Assembly (NCBI GenBank): GCA_009103225.1
Contig: RHPI01003533.1
Span: 223,950-271,397, forward strand
From: Chlorokybus atmophyticus
Lineage: Eukaryota > Streptophyta > Chlorokybophyceae > Chlorokybales > Chlorokybaceae
Direction: 5' to 3'
Length of the DNA stretch: 47,448 bases
Part shown: positions 23,013 to 32,226 of the stretch, one piece after another
How positions within the stretch are numbered: the first letter of the stretch is position 1
How the letters are laid out: every line of letters starts with the position of its first letter
Program-made: the position numbers and the translations under genes
The notes under the pieces: model-generated
The model's database searches: none
What the model was told of the DNA's origin: nothing
What the model saw: the letters and a program-made list of their open reading frames with translations, nothing else

Positions 23013-23688
23013 TGTAACAGTCAAGGCCAAATTCTGTGATTTTCATGGCCGTTTTAGGCCTTATTTGTAAGGTACATGTTTTTAATGACTTGTGGTGGAT
23101 ATCGGCGAGTTATGAGTCTGCCGCGGATATCGACTGGGGCCCCAAGACCAGTCCGGAAGGTGCCAGAAAACGGAGGGCCAGTCGAGAAGGGCTCGACCAG
23201 ATTTCTGGAAGGGCCTGGCGCCAAGTAGTATAACTTGACCATATGAGCAGCAAATTATGAGATCTTTGGTGCGTTGGAAAGGTCTAGAAGTGTACTACAA
23301 GATTCTGCAAGAATATCTTAGCTTCTAGTTCCGTCTAGCGCTAGAATCGTCTAGACAGTAGCATGTGCAGACTGGTAGGTATAAAAGTGACATTTCACAA
23401 TTTGCAATACAACCTTTAGCTCCCTAGTTAGTTTCTTGTGTGCAAGCTTGGTGGTGGCTAGCAGGGGTTGCTAGCGTGTGTCCACCGGTGTGTGCTTGCT
23501 TGTGTGACGATCCAAGGCGCTACACAAGTCGGTGTGTAGCTTCGAGCGCATGCGCGTGCGTACGCGAGAGGCGGGGCGCGCGTGTGTGCTTGGCAGAGGG
23601 GGCAAGGTTCCGGTGTGAATACCGTGTCTTGGTGAGAGGGTTGTTGATTGGACCAACTCACAGGTGACAAGGCACGAGCACCGTCACA
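23013..23688 (+). repeat. 5' LTR (676 bp)
   Basis: It starts TGTAACAGTC and ends ACCGTCACA. A TATAAAA box lies at 23380-23386. Compared with the 3' LTR, the first ~365 bp are identical and all ~15 substitutions and two indels fall after that point. Confidence 0.95.
23380..23386 (+). promoter_or_regulatory. TATA box of the 5' LTR
   Basis: TATAAAA lies 309 bp before the LTR end. It is the likely core promoter for the genomic RNA and marks roughly where U3 gives way to R. Confidence 0.6.
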
Positions 23689-23690
23689 AC

Positions 23691-23702
23691 TGGTATCGGA
23701 GC
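23691..23702 (+). promoter_or_regulatory. Primer binding site, initiator tRNA-Met type
   Basis: TGGTATCGGAGC starts two bases after the LTR. It matches the usual TGGTATCAGAGC site for initiator tRNA-Met at 11 of 12 positions and is identical to the site of the second element. Confidence 0.85.
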
Positions 23703-23782
23703 ACTGTTTACAAAGGTGAGAGAGGAAGTGTGTGGGCGATTACACTTTTCATTCGGAAGCGGAGTGTAGTGTGTTAGTGGAG

Positions 23783-24811
23783 ATGGAGGATGCTCGCATG
23801 GAAGAGCTTCAAGCTGCCATCTTAGCATTAAGAGAAGAGCTTCATCACACTCAAGCGGCGGCACAAGCACAACGCGAGGCGTATGAGCATGCGATGGCGC
23901 GTGTACAAATTCCCATGGCATCAAGCTCGCGCGTGCATGTGAAGGTGCCAAAGCCCAAGCCATTCAGGGGTCAACGTGATGGAGATGCAGTGGATGAATG
24001 GATTTTTCAAGTATCGTCTTGGTTGAAGCTCACGGAGGTGCCCACGCATCTGCACGTGGAGGTTGCAGCGACATTGCTTGAAGGTGCAGCACTTGTGTGG
24101 TGGAGGCATCGATGTACACGTGTTGCAAACGGGTTGGCGCTACCATTGACCACCATGGAAGAATTGGCACTGGAGGTCAGGCATCAATTTGTTCCCGTTG
24201 AGAGCGTGAAGGCCGCACGCGACAAACTTGCAGCCCTTGTGCAAATGGGGTCGGTGATGGCGTACACGGCCGCGTTTCAGCGATTGGTGATGTCCATACC
24301 CAATATGACCGAGGAGGAGCAGTTGGACAGGTATACACGTGGTTTAAAACCTTTGGGGCGTAAAGAAGTGGAGCTACGGGACCCGAAGACACTCGCGGAG
24401 GCTATACGCATCGCGGAGCGTCTCGACGCGTTGTACTTCAAGTCCACCACAAGAAACACTGACTGGAGGCAAAGGCATGGTGATCAGCCCCGGGGAGGCG
24501 TTCAACATGCATGGAGACGAGGAGAACCAAGTTTAGCACTTGCAAATGGAGGTGGAGCTGACTGTGGGCCTGCACCAATGGAGGTGGGTGCCATACACAC
24601 ACATGGAAGTGAGGCGAAGCACGGCGGACGTGGTGAAAGAGGTAAAGGTGTGCGCAAGTGTTATGCGTGTGGGTCGACGGAGCATTTGGCGTACGGATGC
24701 CCAACACGAAGCATGCGAAGGCCAACACCGGATGGCAACCCTCGCCGTGATCGTCGCGTCAACACCATGGAGCAAAATGGCGTGGAGCAGGAAAACGACT
24801 TTCCCCAGTAG
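23783..24811 (+). CDS. gag: Gag polyprotein of the 23 kb chromovirus, intact
   Basis: It is 342 residues from ATG 23783 to TAG 24809-24811. The frame is open upstream to 23732, but only from a GTG; this ATG is the first in frame. The N-terminus (about 1-50) is Glu/Ala/Gln-rich and likely coiled-coil. A retrotransposon gag domain follows, with PKPFRGQRDGDAVDEWIFQV and ATLLEGAALVWWRH, then a long helical part. One zinc knuckle, CYACGSTEHLAYGC (about residues 293-306), fits C-x2-C-x4-H-x4-C with all ligands present. Gag assembles particles and packages RNA. The pol frame opens at 24751, in the -1 frame relative to gag, overlapping its last 61 bases. Confidence 0.92.
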   Translation: MEDARMEELQAAILALREELHHTQAAAQAQREAYEHAMARVQIPMASSSRVHVKVPKPKPFRGQRDGDAVDEWIFQVSSWLKLTEVPTHLHVEVAATLLEGAALVWWRHRCTRVANGLALPLTTMEELALEVRHQFVPVESVKAARDKLAALVQMGSVMAYTAAFQRLVMSIPNMTEEEQLDRYTRGLKPLGRKEVELRDPKTLAEAIRIAERLDALYFKSTTRNTDWRQRHGDQPRGGVQHAWRRGEPSLALANGGGADCGPAPMEVGAIHTHGSEAKHGGRGERGKGVRKCYACGSTEHLAYGCPTRSMRRPTPDGNPRRDRRVNTMEQNGVEQENDFPQ

Positions 24812-27800
24812 GTGAGGAGGCTACTGCTGGGGATAGGAATGAGCCTCATGCACGGACGGATGCTGTGACTTTCGCATTAAAGAAGCAAGAGGAGATGGCT
24901 TTGAACGTGCCAATGGCGGTCAGTTATGCAAACGAGGAGACAACAAAGTACTTCGGGCTTCGAGCACACATTTGCGATGACCAAGGACGATGGAGAGAGT
25001 GTAAGCTCATGATTGATAGCGGTGCCAACAGCAACTTCATGAGTATTGATATCGCGCGGCGTTACGGTTGGCTTTCGTCATTACGAAGAGGTGAAGTGAA
25101 GCTCGCTGATGGAGAGCCACCCTCTGGAGGTGATGGCGCTGCGTTTATGACCAAAGAGTTGTGCGTTCGCATTGGGAAGATGAAGGAGAGCATGCGATTT
25201 GCTGCATCACCCTACGGAACGGGTTTGATGGGATTTTCGGACTACCGTGGCTATGGCAACATAATCCAGCCATCAATTGGAGGAAGCGCGTGCTCACCAT
25301 CGAGCGAAACGGTGGAGAGTCCATTCAAGCTGCATCGGACGTCATCGAGGCGCGGCACGCACAATTAGGTGGTACGACAATTGCCCAGATCTCTTATGTG
25401 CAATTGAGGAAGTTATTGTCTCCACGGAAGGCAAAGGCTGCATGGTTGTGCGTGGTGCGCGAAAACACTGCAAAGTCAGCACCGGAGATGAGTGACGATG
25501 TTCAGACAGCTACTATGGACCCCGAGGTGTGTAAACTTGTTAAAGAATACGAAGATATCATGGTGGACGGACTTCCATCTGGTCTACCACCTCCACGGAG
25601 CGTAGACCACCGTGTGGAGCTGATTGAGGGCGTGCACAAGCCACCGTATCGACCCGTATACAAGTTGTCACCTTTGGAACTGGAAGAGGCCGAGAGGCAG
25701 GTGGCGGACTTGCTGAAAAGAGGCTACATCAGGCCTAGTAAGTCCCCCTATGGTGCACCTATTTTGTTTGTACGAAAGAAGAACGGGAGCTTGCGCATGT
25801 GCGTCGACTACCGAGCTCTCAACAACATCACGCAGAGGAATTGCTTTCCACTCCCACGTATCGACGAGTTGCTGGAGCAACTGCAAGGTGCGCAGTACTT
25901 CACAACACTTGATCTTGCTGGAGGTTATCACCAAATTCGCATCGTGCCCGAGGATGTGGAGAAAACAGCTTTTAACACACGTTATGGGCGCTACGAGTGG
26001 TTGGTCATGTCCTTCGGACTTACGAACGCACCGGCAACATTTCAAACGCTTATGAACAGCGTTTTTGCTGACTTGATTGGTAAGGGAGTCCTCGTGTACC
26101 TCGACGACATTTTGGTGTACGCGACAACAAAGGAGGAGCACGTGGCACTTCTACGGCGCGTGTTGCAGCGTTTGCGCGAACACAAGTTGTACGCCCAGCT
26201 ACAGAAGTGCAAATTCTTGCTTCGAGAGGTGGAGTACCTAGGCCACATTGTGTCGCATGAAGGCATCAAGCCGGACCCCAACAAAGTGCAGGTGGTGCGC
26301 GAGTGGGCTGCCCCGACCAATGTAAAGGAGGTGATGTCCTTTTTAGGCCTTGCGGGGTATTATCGCAAGTTTATCATGGGGTTTTCGCGCATAGCTGCTC
26401 CCTTGACTACCCTACTCAAGAAGGGAAAGCATTGGAGCTGGTCAGCAACAGAGGAACATGCATTTGCTGCGTTGAAGAAGGCGCTGACGGAGGCACCAGT
26501 CCTGGCTCACCCCAACATGGAAAAGACATTTATTTTGGCTTGCGACGCGTCCGACACAGCCGTAGGAGCTGTTTTGCAGCAAGACCATGGCAACGGCCTT
26601 CAACCAGTAGCATNAAGCATTCTTCAGCAAAAAGATGAGTGGTGCGGAGATGAATTACCCCGTGCACGAGAAGGAACTTTTAGCGCAAGTCATGGCGCTA
26701 CGACAATAGCGTTGTTTTTTGAAAGGCAAAAAGTTCGTGCTTGAAACGGATCACTCTCCACTGAGGTACTTACAAACACAACCTCATCTGAGTCGCAGAC
26801 AAGCTCGATGGCTTGAGTTCTTTCAATTTTTTAACTTCGATATCAAGTACAAGCCCGGTACGTCAAATGGTGTTGCTGACGCGCTGAGCCGGCTTAATGC
26901 AATTGAGGCACTCGCTCAAGTGCAGCCCGAGTGGACCGACCAGATTCGGCAAGTGCTTCGTGAAGACACGCAGGGTATGAAAGTGTTGCAAGAGCTGGAA
27001 AATACAGCTACGGACACAAGTGGGCACTGGTCAATGCGCGACGGGCTGCTGTGGCACCATGGGCGCTTGTACATCCCCAACGTCGCGCATATCCGTGTGA
27101 AGTTGCTGAAGGAAGCTCATGACGTGCCCATTGCTGGTCACCAAGGGTTGGAAAGGACTTTGGCAAGCTTAAAACAGCGTTTTTACTGGCGAGAGATGCA
27201 TCGCGATGTGCGCGACTACGTGGCGTTGTGCGACGCATGCCAAAGGGTGAAGGCAAGCAACCAAAAGCCAGGTGGGTTGCTGAAACCTCTCCCTGTGCCG
27301 TTGTCTTAGTGGGAGCAAGTTACCATGGACTTTATCACGGGGCTACCAAAGACAAAAGCAGGGTACGACGCTATACTTGTGTTCGTCGATAAAACCAGCA
27401 AAATGGTACGCTTGGCACCGTGTAGTGAGTCTTGCACGGCACCGGAGGCAGCACGCTTGTTCGTGAAGCATGTATTTCATTCTCATGGATTACCACGAAG
27501 CATTGTGAGTGATCGCGACCCGCGCTTTACAAGTAAGTTTTGGGAGGCGCTGCATAGTGCAATAGGTACCACCTTGAAGTTTATCACGGCATTCCACCCG
27601 CAAACTAATGGGCAAACGGAGCGGGCCAACCGTGTGATCGAGGACATGCTGCGTTGCTACGGTAACGCGCGACAAGACAATTGGGAGGAGCTGCTTGAGT
27701 TGGTTGAGTTTGCGATCAACAACCACCACAATGCAAGCACAGGTGTCACTCCCTTCCTTATGAACTACGGGCAACATCCATTGACACCGTTGACTGCATG

Positions 27801-28458
27801 GACACCGCGACGACATGACGTGCGTGTGGAGGCAGCTAATGACTTCCTTACAAAGTGCGCGGACATTAACAAGGCAGCTAGGGATGCGTTATTGGTGGCA
27901 CAAAATCGGCAGAAGCAGTACGCGGACGCGCATCGCCGACACCTCACGTTTCAGGAAGGCGACATTGTGTTACTCTCCGCGAAGCACGTCCAGGTGCGTA
28001 AGGGAGTTCGCAAGCTGAATGAACGCTGGTTGGGACCATTTAAGGTCAGCAAAGTTATCTCGGACGTGGCGTACAAGTTTGAGCTACCCGACACCATGCG
28101 TGTGCACCCCGTTTTTCACGTCTCCCTTGTGAAAGCATATCGAGGACAACCGCCAAAAAGGCCACCCCCCGAAGTTGGCACGAACGGTGAACCCGAGTGG
28201 GAGGTAGAAGACATCCTTGGTGAGAAGTTTGTGCATGGCGTACGCAAGTTCTTAGTGAAATGGAAGGGCTATCCGTTGCATGAAGCATCCTGGGAGCCAG
28301 AGGCACACTTGATTAATGCTCAAGACGTTGTGCGTGCTTATCTTGCTCGACGACAACCTCGCGAGCTTCGAGGACGAAGCTCACTTGGGGGGGGGAGGAG
28401 TGTAACAGTCAAGGCCAAATTCTGTGATTTTCATGGCCGTTTTAGGCCTTATTTGTAA
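24751..28458 (+). pseudogene. pol: Pol of the 23 kb chromovirus, with four breaks
   Basis: Protease: MIDSGAN (active site 25015 on) in the -1 frame relative to gag. The frame then changes near 25205, and the protease end GIFGLPWLWQHNPAINW is in the next block. RT: YLDD at 26097-26108 and the FPLPRIDELLEQL and FGLTNAPATFQ motifs. RNase H: LACDASDTAVGAVLQQ near 26540. The frame changes again at the N (26614). TAG at 26707-26709 replaces a conserved Trp. Integrase: HHCC (HDVPIAGH near 27118 and CDAC near 27230), TAG at 27307-27309, then the DDE core (MDFITGLP, VSDRDPRF, NGQTERANRVIE). C-terminal chromodomain with WEVEDILGEKF and FLVKWKGYPLHEASWEPEAHL (28198-28315). The stop is at 28456-28458, inside the 3' LTR. 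The N and one frame change may be assembly errors; the two TAGs look real. Confidence 0.9.
28387..28400 (+). promoter_or_regulatory. Polypurine tract
   Basis: A G-run followed by AGGAG lies directly before LTR2, the usual place of plus-strand primer selection. It also lies within the pol reading frame. Confidence 0.85.
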
Positions 28459-29077
28459 GGTACATGTTTTTAATGACTTGTGGTGGATATCGGCGAGTTA
28501 TGAGTCTGCCGCGGATATCGACTGGGGCCCCAAGACCAGTCCGGAAGGTGCCAGAAAACGGAGGGCCAGTCGAGAAGGGCTCGACCAGATTTCTGGAAGG
28601 GCCTGGCGCCAAGTAGTATAACTTGACCATATGAGCAGCAAATTATGAGATCTTTGGTGCGTTGGAAAGGTCTAGAAGTGTACTACAAGATTCTGCAAGA
28701 ATATCTTAGCTTCTAGTTCCGTCTAGCGCTAGAATCGTCTAGACAGTAGCATGTGCAGACTGGTATAAAAGGTATAAAAGTGACATTCTACAATTTGCAA
28801 TACAACCTTTAGCTCCCTAGTTTCTTGTGTGCAAGCTTGGTGGTGGTTAGCAGGGGTTGCTAGCGTGTGGCCACTGGTGTGTGCTTGCTTGTGTGACGAT
28901 CCAAGGCGCTACACAAGTCGGTGTGTAGCTTCGAGCGCATGCGCGTGCGTACGCGAGTGGCGGGGCGCGTGTGTGTGCTTGGCGGAGGAGGCAATGTTCC
29001 GGTGTGAATACTGTGCCTTGGTGAGAGGGTTGTGGATTGGACCAACTCACAGGTAGCAAGGCACGAGCACCGTCACA
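28401..29077 (+). repeat. 3' LTR (677 bp)
   Basis: It starts TGTAACAGTC and ends CGTCACA. A 5 bp insertion (TAAAA) relative to the 5' LTR gives two TATAAAA boxes (28764-28770 and 28773-28779). A 4 bp deletion and about 15 substitutions lie in the last 310 bp. Confidence 0.95.
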
Positions 29078-29082
29078 CAGGA
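29078..29082 (+). repeat. Target site duplication, right copy (CAGGA)
   Basis: Identical to 23008-23012. Confidence 0.9.
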
Positions 29083-29232
29083 AGTAGAGAGACCACCCGC
29101 CCGTCGGACACATTTGATCCATTGACAGCGAAAACGCACGGTACTTTGGGAAGTGCGTTCCACAACGTCCTGGCCGTGCGCGTCGCGCACAGTGGCCACA
29201 CTTGCCGCACAAGCGTAGGGCGGGTTTCCTGA
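29083..29232 (+). pseudogene. Endonuclease-like coding remnant, right part
   Basis: The plus strand has a frame reading RETTRPSDTFDPLTAKTHGT, then a GSAFHNVLAV segment, ending at a TGA near 29232. This is the type of sequence expected right after a Lys/Arg-rich helix in the same family, and it starts directly after the target duplication. It fits being the far side of the coding remnant at 22640-23012, though one frame change is needed at the junction. Confidence 0.35.
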
Positions 29233-29401
29233 CGCTGTACAGGCAGCGCATGTCCTGCAGCGCGCACAAGGACTGGCAGATCTAGAGTGAGGGGCTGCGG
29301 TGGTGGCGCTGGTACCGGGTTGCACGAGCACACACGTGGCAGCGCCGACGGCGGAGGACGACGCCGGAAGGCTAGCTAATGGCTAGCATAACTTTAGAGC
29401 T

Positions 29402-29471
29402 CCTCCCCACCGGACGGATAGCCGGCGGAGAGGATAGATTAATGCCGCCTATCCGTCATTTATCTTACGAA
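29402..29471. repeat. Palindromic GC-rich flank left of the second element
   Basis: It contains CTCCCCACCGG followed by ACGGATAG and, 33 bases later, CTATCCGT. The CTCCCCACCGG word also begins the palindromic block on the far side of the second element (38856). Confidence 0.5.
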
Positions 29472-29475
29472 ACCA
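29472..29475 (+). repeat. Target site duplication of the second element, left copy (ACCA)
   Basis: ACCA precedes TGTGAGAAGCC and recurs at 38852-38855. The match extends to AACCA if the last A of the right LTR is shared. Confidence 0.7.
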
Positions 29476-30097
29476 TGTGAGAAGCCGGTGGGTGACCGGT
29501 AGTGGCGCAGTCACCACCGTCATCCACGTGGCCTGTGCGCCGAACGTATTAGCACACACAGCTCATGCCCACCCGGGGAGGCAATGAGCAAAATTCATTG
29601 TGAAATTGTGACATTCACATAAGCACGCCATGCATCATTCACTCAAGTTTCAGAAGTCATTCTTGTATTAAAGATGCTTGAAGAGAAGGCGGCTCCCGGG
29701 TTGCCTACAAGTGAGCCGCTGAACTACTTTTATACCCTTGTCACTAGTCTTATCCAACTAGGCATGCAATAACAAATAAGCTTATTAACCACTGTTTGAT
29801 TAATAATGCAACTATAATATGTCGGCATAGCCACACTAGGGCATCTTCCCTAGCTATTTACAGCCATTTCCTGCAGTAAGACCCGTGGCTAACTGCCTTA
29901 TTATGCGATCACATGGTTAATTAAATAACCAACATTATTTTAACTACATCAACACCTACTGGCCGTTGATGCAGCACCTCCTCGCCGTCTTCATCGCACG
30001 GTCGTCACGCTCCGCGCACGGTCTTCATCGTTGTGTCGTGATTGGACCACGCGGCCTGGTCACTGTCTCGCTGCCGGGCACCCGTCTGGTACCCACA
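29476..30097 (-). repeat. 3' LTR of the second element (622 bp)
   Basis: On the minus strand it starts TGTGGGTACC and ends CTTCTCACA. It aligns over its whole length with 38232-38851, with about ten scattered substitutions. The inner end of the 5' copy differs in the last four to six bases. Confidence 0.9.
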
Positions 30098-32226
30098 GAT
30101 GTGAGAAGCCCCTCCCCACCAACACAAAAACCCACCTGGGTTTTGCTGAGGAAATTTTCACATAATCCAGGGAATTCAGTAAACCCAGCAAACATTGCAG
30201 TAGGAGCCTGAGGTTGCACATTGAGCGGTCCTGGCAACAGCACGATCAGCACTCCTTCCGGGTTTCCCGGCATGGTCGTGGCGTGCACTGCATAATACTG
30301 GTATTTCTCGTCTGCTGGCAGTTGTACGGAGGTAGGGAAGAACCCACTCTTGCTGTTGATACAGGTTTTCATGCCCCGCACGTCCACCACAATTGGCCCA
30401 ATTGATTTTGCAGCGCCTGTGACTGCTCTCTGGGTCTGCATGAGGCCCTGGTCGGAGCCATATTGGTTCATGACCCCGGACTCGAATGGATTTATATCCG
30501 CCGTTGGCCCCAATTCTACCACGCCGTCGATGGAGCCGCCACGTCACGTACGGAAACGCGCACAGGCGACTTGCCGTGGTGTCGCGGCGTACGAGCCCTT
30601 ATTGGCGACCTGATGCGGTACGGTGACCTGTCGCGCGGCACCGTGAACTGCCCACGTGGCGAGTACCTACGCGGCGAACGCTCGCGACCGCGGTCCCTTG
30701 AGCGATGCCGAGTTGGTGAGCGCGATCGAGCTGGCTGGGGTGAGCGCGCCGATCGTTGTGAGCTGTGAGCCTTGCGATCCTTGCGATTGGGTTCAGCCCG
30801 GGGAAGATGATCTTTGTGAGCAGCAGTCCCGACCTGGGGCAATTCAGGTCCTTCCTGGGTAGGGACTGGTAGCCGTGTATCAATGTATTGCTTCAAGGCC
30901 GCGAACATCTTCTCCATCTCCGTGGGTGACTCCGGGGACTTCAAATTTGTCTGGTCTTGGGACCCATTATGTAAATGAGGCGGCTTTAGGATTACTTGCT
31001 GGTTGGGTTTAGGCGTGTTTAGGACCCTGCCAATGCGCGTGATTCGACTGAACTTAGGAAGCGTGTCCGCCGCCGAGTCCACCATCACCACGTCGTCATC
31101 TTCAATACCCTTGCCGTCCCCCTAGACCACGCCATCCTTGGGCTCCTGGCTAACGCCAACATTCCTGCCGCCTGTCGGAACTCTCGTAATAACTTCCGGC
31201 ATGATATCGGGAACTTGCCTATTAGCTTCCGTCCAAACTTCCCTTTTTTGGAATGGAAGCTTCCTTTGTAACTCTCATAATAACATCCTCAACAACTTCC
31301 GCAGCTACTTCCACGCCGACTGACGCCGTTGGCACTGCCTGGTCGACGGTGCCTGCCGCGTCGACGCCCGTTTGCACTGCCGCTCCAGCGACAGAGCTCG
31401 TATTGTCTTCATAGTCCAAGGGGTCTTGGGAGGGAGACCTGGTGGACCCTGTTACTTGAACAGGCTTGGGTGCTGCTGGCACGCTCACTTGCCGGGTGGG
31501 CACCTGACCCAAAACCACATTATCATCAGCCAAAATAGGCTGTAATAAAGTGTTTTCTGTAGAAATTGTGCAATAATAGCCACATTGTTGCCAATCAATA
31601 ACAGGTTGCTGTATTTCAGCTTCCTCACTGCTTGCGGCCAACATCTCATCCACAGCGTTGCGCACACCCTCAGCTAATCCTGACTCATCTTCATTGTATT
31701 GTGATGGTAGCAGATTAGCCAATGTCAGTGGGTTGCTCTCATGAATTCTCGTAGCAGCAGGTTGAGGTGCAAACACAGATGCATCAATGCACAGCTGTCG
31801 AGTACGCACAAGTTTGCCTCCCATAACTGTAGTTGGACGCTTCACAAACTCAAAGCCCATAAATTGTTGTAGCTTTTGCTTGCGTTTGCTACTCAATCTA
31901 CTTGCTTGAGAGCGTACCAGCTTAGCGGGGCTGTCGTCAAGCTGATAAGTGAATTCTGGTGATTCGCGTGTCACTTTCTTCTGCTGTTCATCCCAGAGGA
32001 AGGGCGTTTGCCCCGGTGCTGGTGGTGATGGGTAGGACGCCTTGTCCACCTTTGTTGTCATGCGCGGATAGACAACAGCATGGCCACAAGCTTGACGCCA
32101 TCCATTCACCCAAGCTGCACGCTCATGTGTGTTGCCAGACTGCTTGTGACGAGGGATGGTGTCATGCAGCCTCTCCGGTAGTCCAGGTGGATACTCTAGC
32201 CGGTTGTTGATTTTTGCGGGTGCCAT
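30025..32226 (-). pseudogene. Extra ORF downstream of integrase, unknown function, RS-rich
   Basis: On the minus strand a frame opens at ATG 32226 and gives 334 residues to 31222 (MAPAKINNRLEYPPGLPERL at the start, then Pro/Gly-rich, Lys/Arg-rich and acidic stretches). The +1 frame continues from a six-A run (31244-31249), passes TAG at 31122-31124, and reaches a segment with EKMFAALKQYIDTR and then an Arg/Ser-rich domain of about 60 residues (SRSPTRHRSRDRGRERSP and similar, about 30770-30565). A further frame change near 30520 leads into a segment with FFPTSVQLPADEKYQYY and GVLIVLLPGP, ending inside the LTR at 30025. The three segments likely form one former protein of about 700 residues. 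I recognise no domain except the RS tract. The position is that of env-like or accessory genes, but no signal peptide or membrane segment is seen. Confidence 0.7.
30109..30120 (-). promoter_or_regulatory. Probable polypurine tract of the second element
   Basis: On the minus strand GGTGGGGAGGGG precedes the 3' LTR, separated by 11 bases (CTTCTCACATC) that echo the LTR 3' end. Confidence 0.6.

Larger units (their letters stand above)
23013..29077 (+). mobile_element. Full-length Ty3/gypsy chromovirus, 6.07 kb
   Basis: Two LTRs (23013-23688 and 28401-29077) begin TGTAACAG and end GTCACA, flanked by an identical 5 bp duplication. Between them in order: primer site (23691), gag (23783-24811), pol with protease, RT, RNase H, integrase and C-terminal chromodomain (to 28458), and a polypurine tract (28387-28400). 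This is the Ty3/gypsy order and the chromodomain marks the chromovirus branch. Pol has a frameshift near 25205, a frame change at an N (26614), a TAG at 26707-26709 and a TAG at 27307-27309, so as assembled it cannot make pol. It sits inside an older coding remnant. Confidence 0.95.

Noticed and set aside
24865-27309. Reassigned stop codons (TAG read as an amino acid), as in some algae
   Set aside because: Gag of the same element ends at TAG, UNC119 ends at TGA and ferroportin at TAG at the expected places, so the standard code fits.
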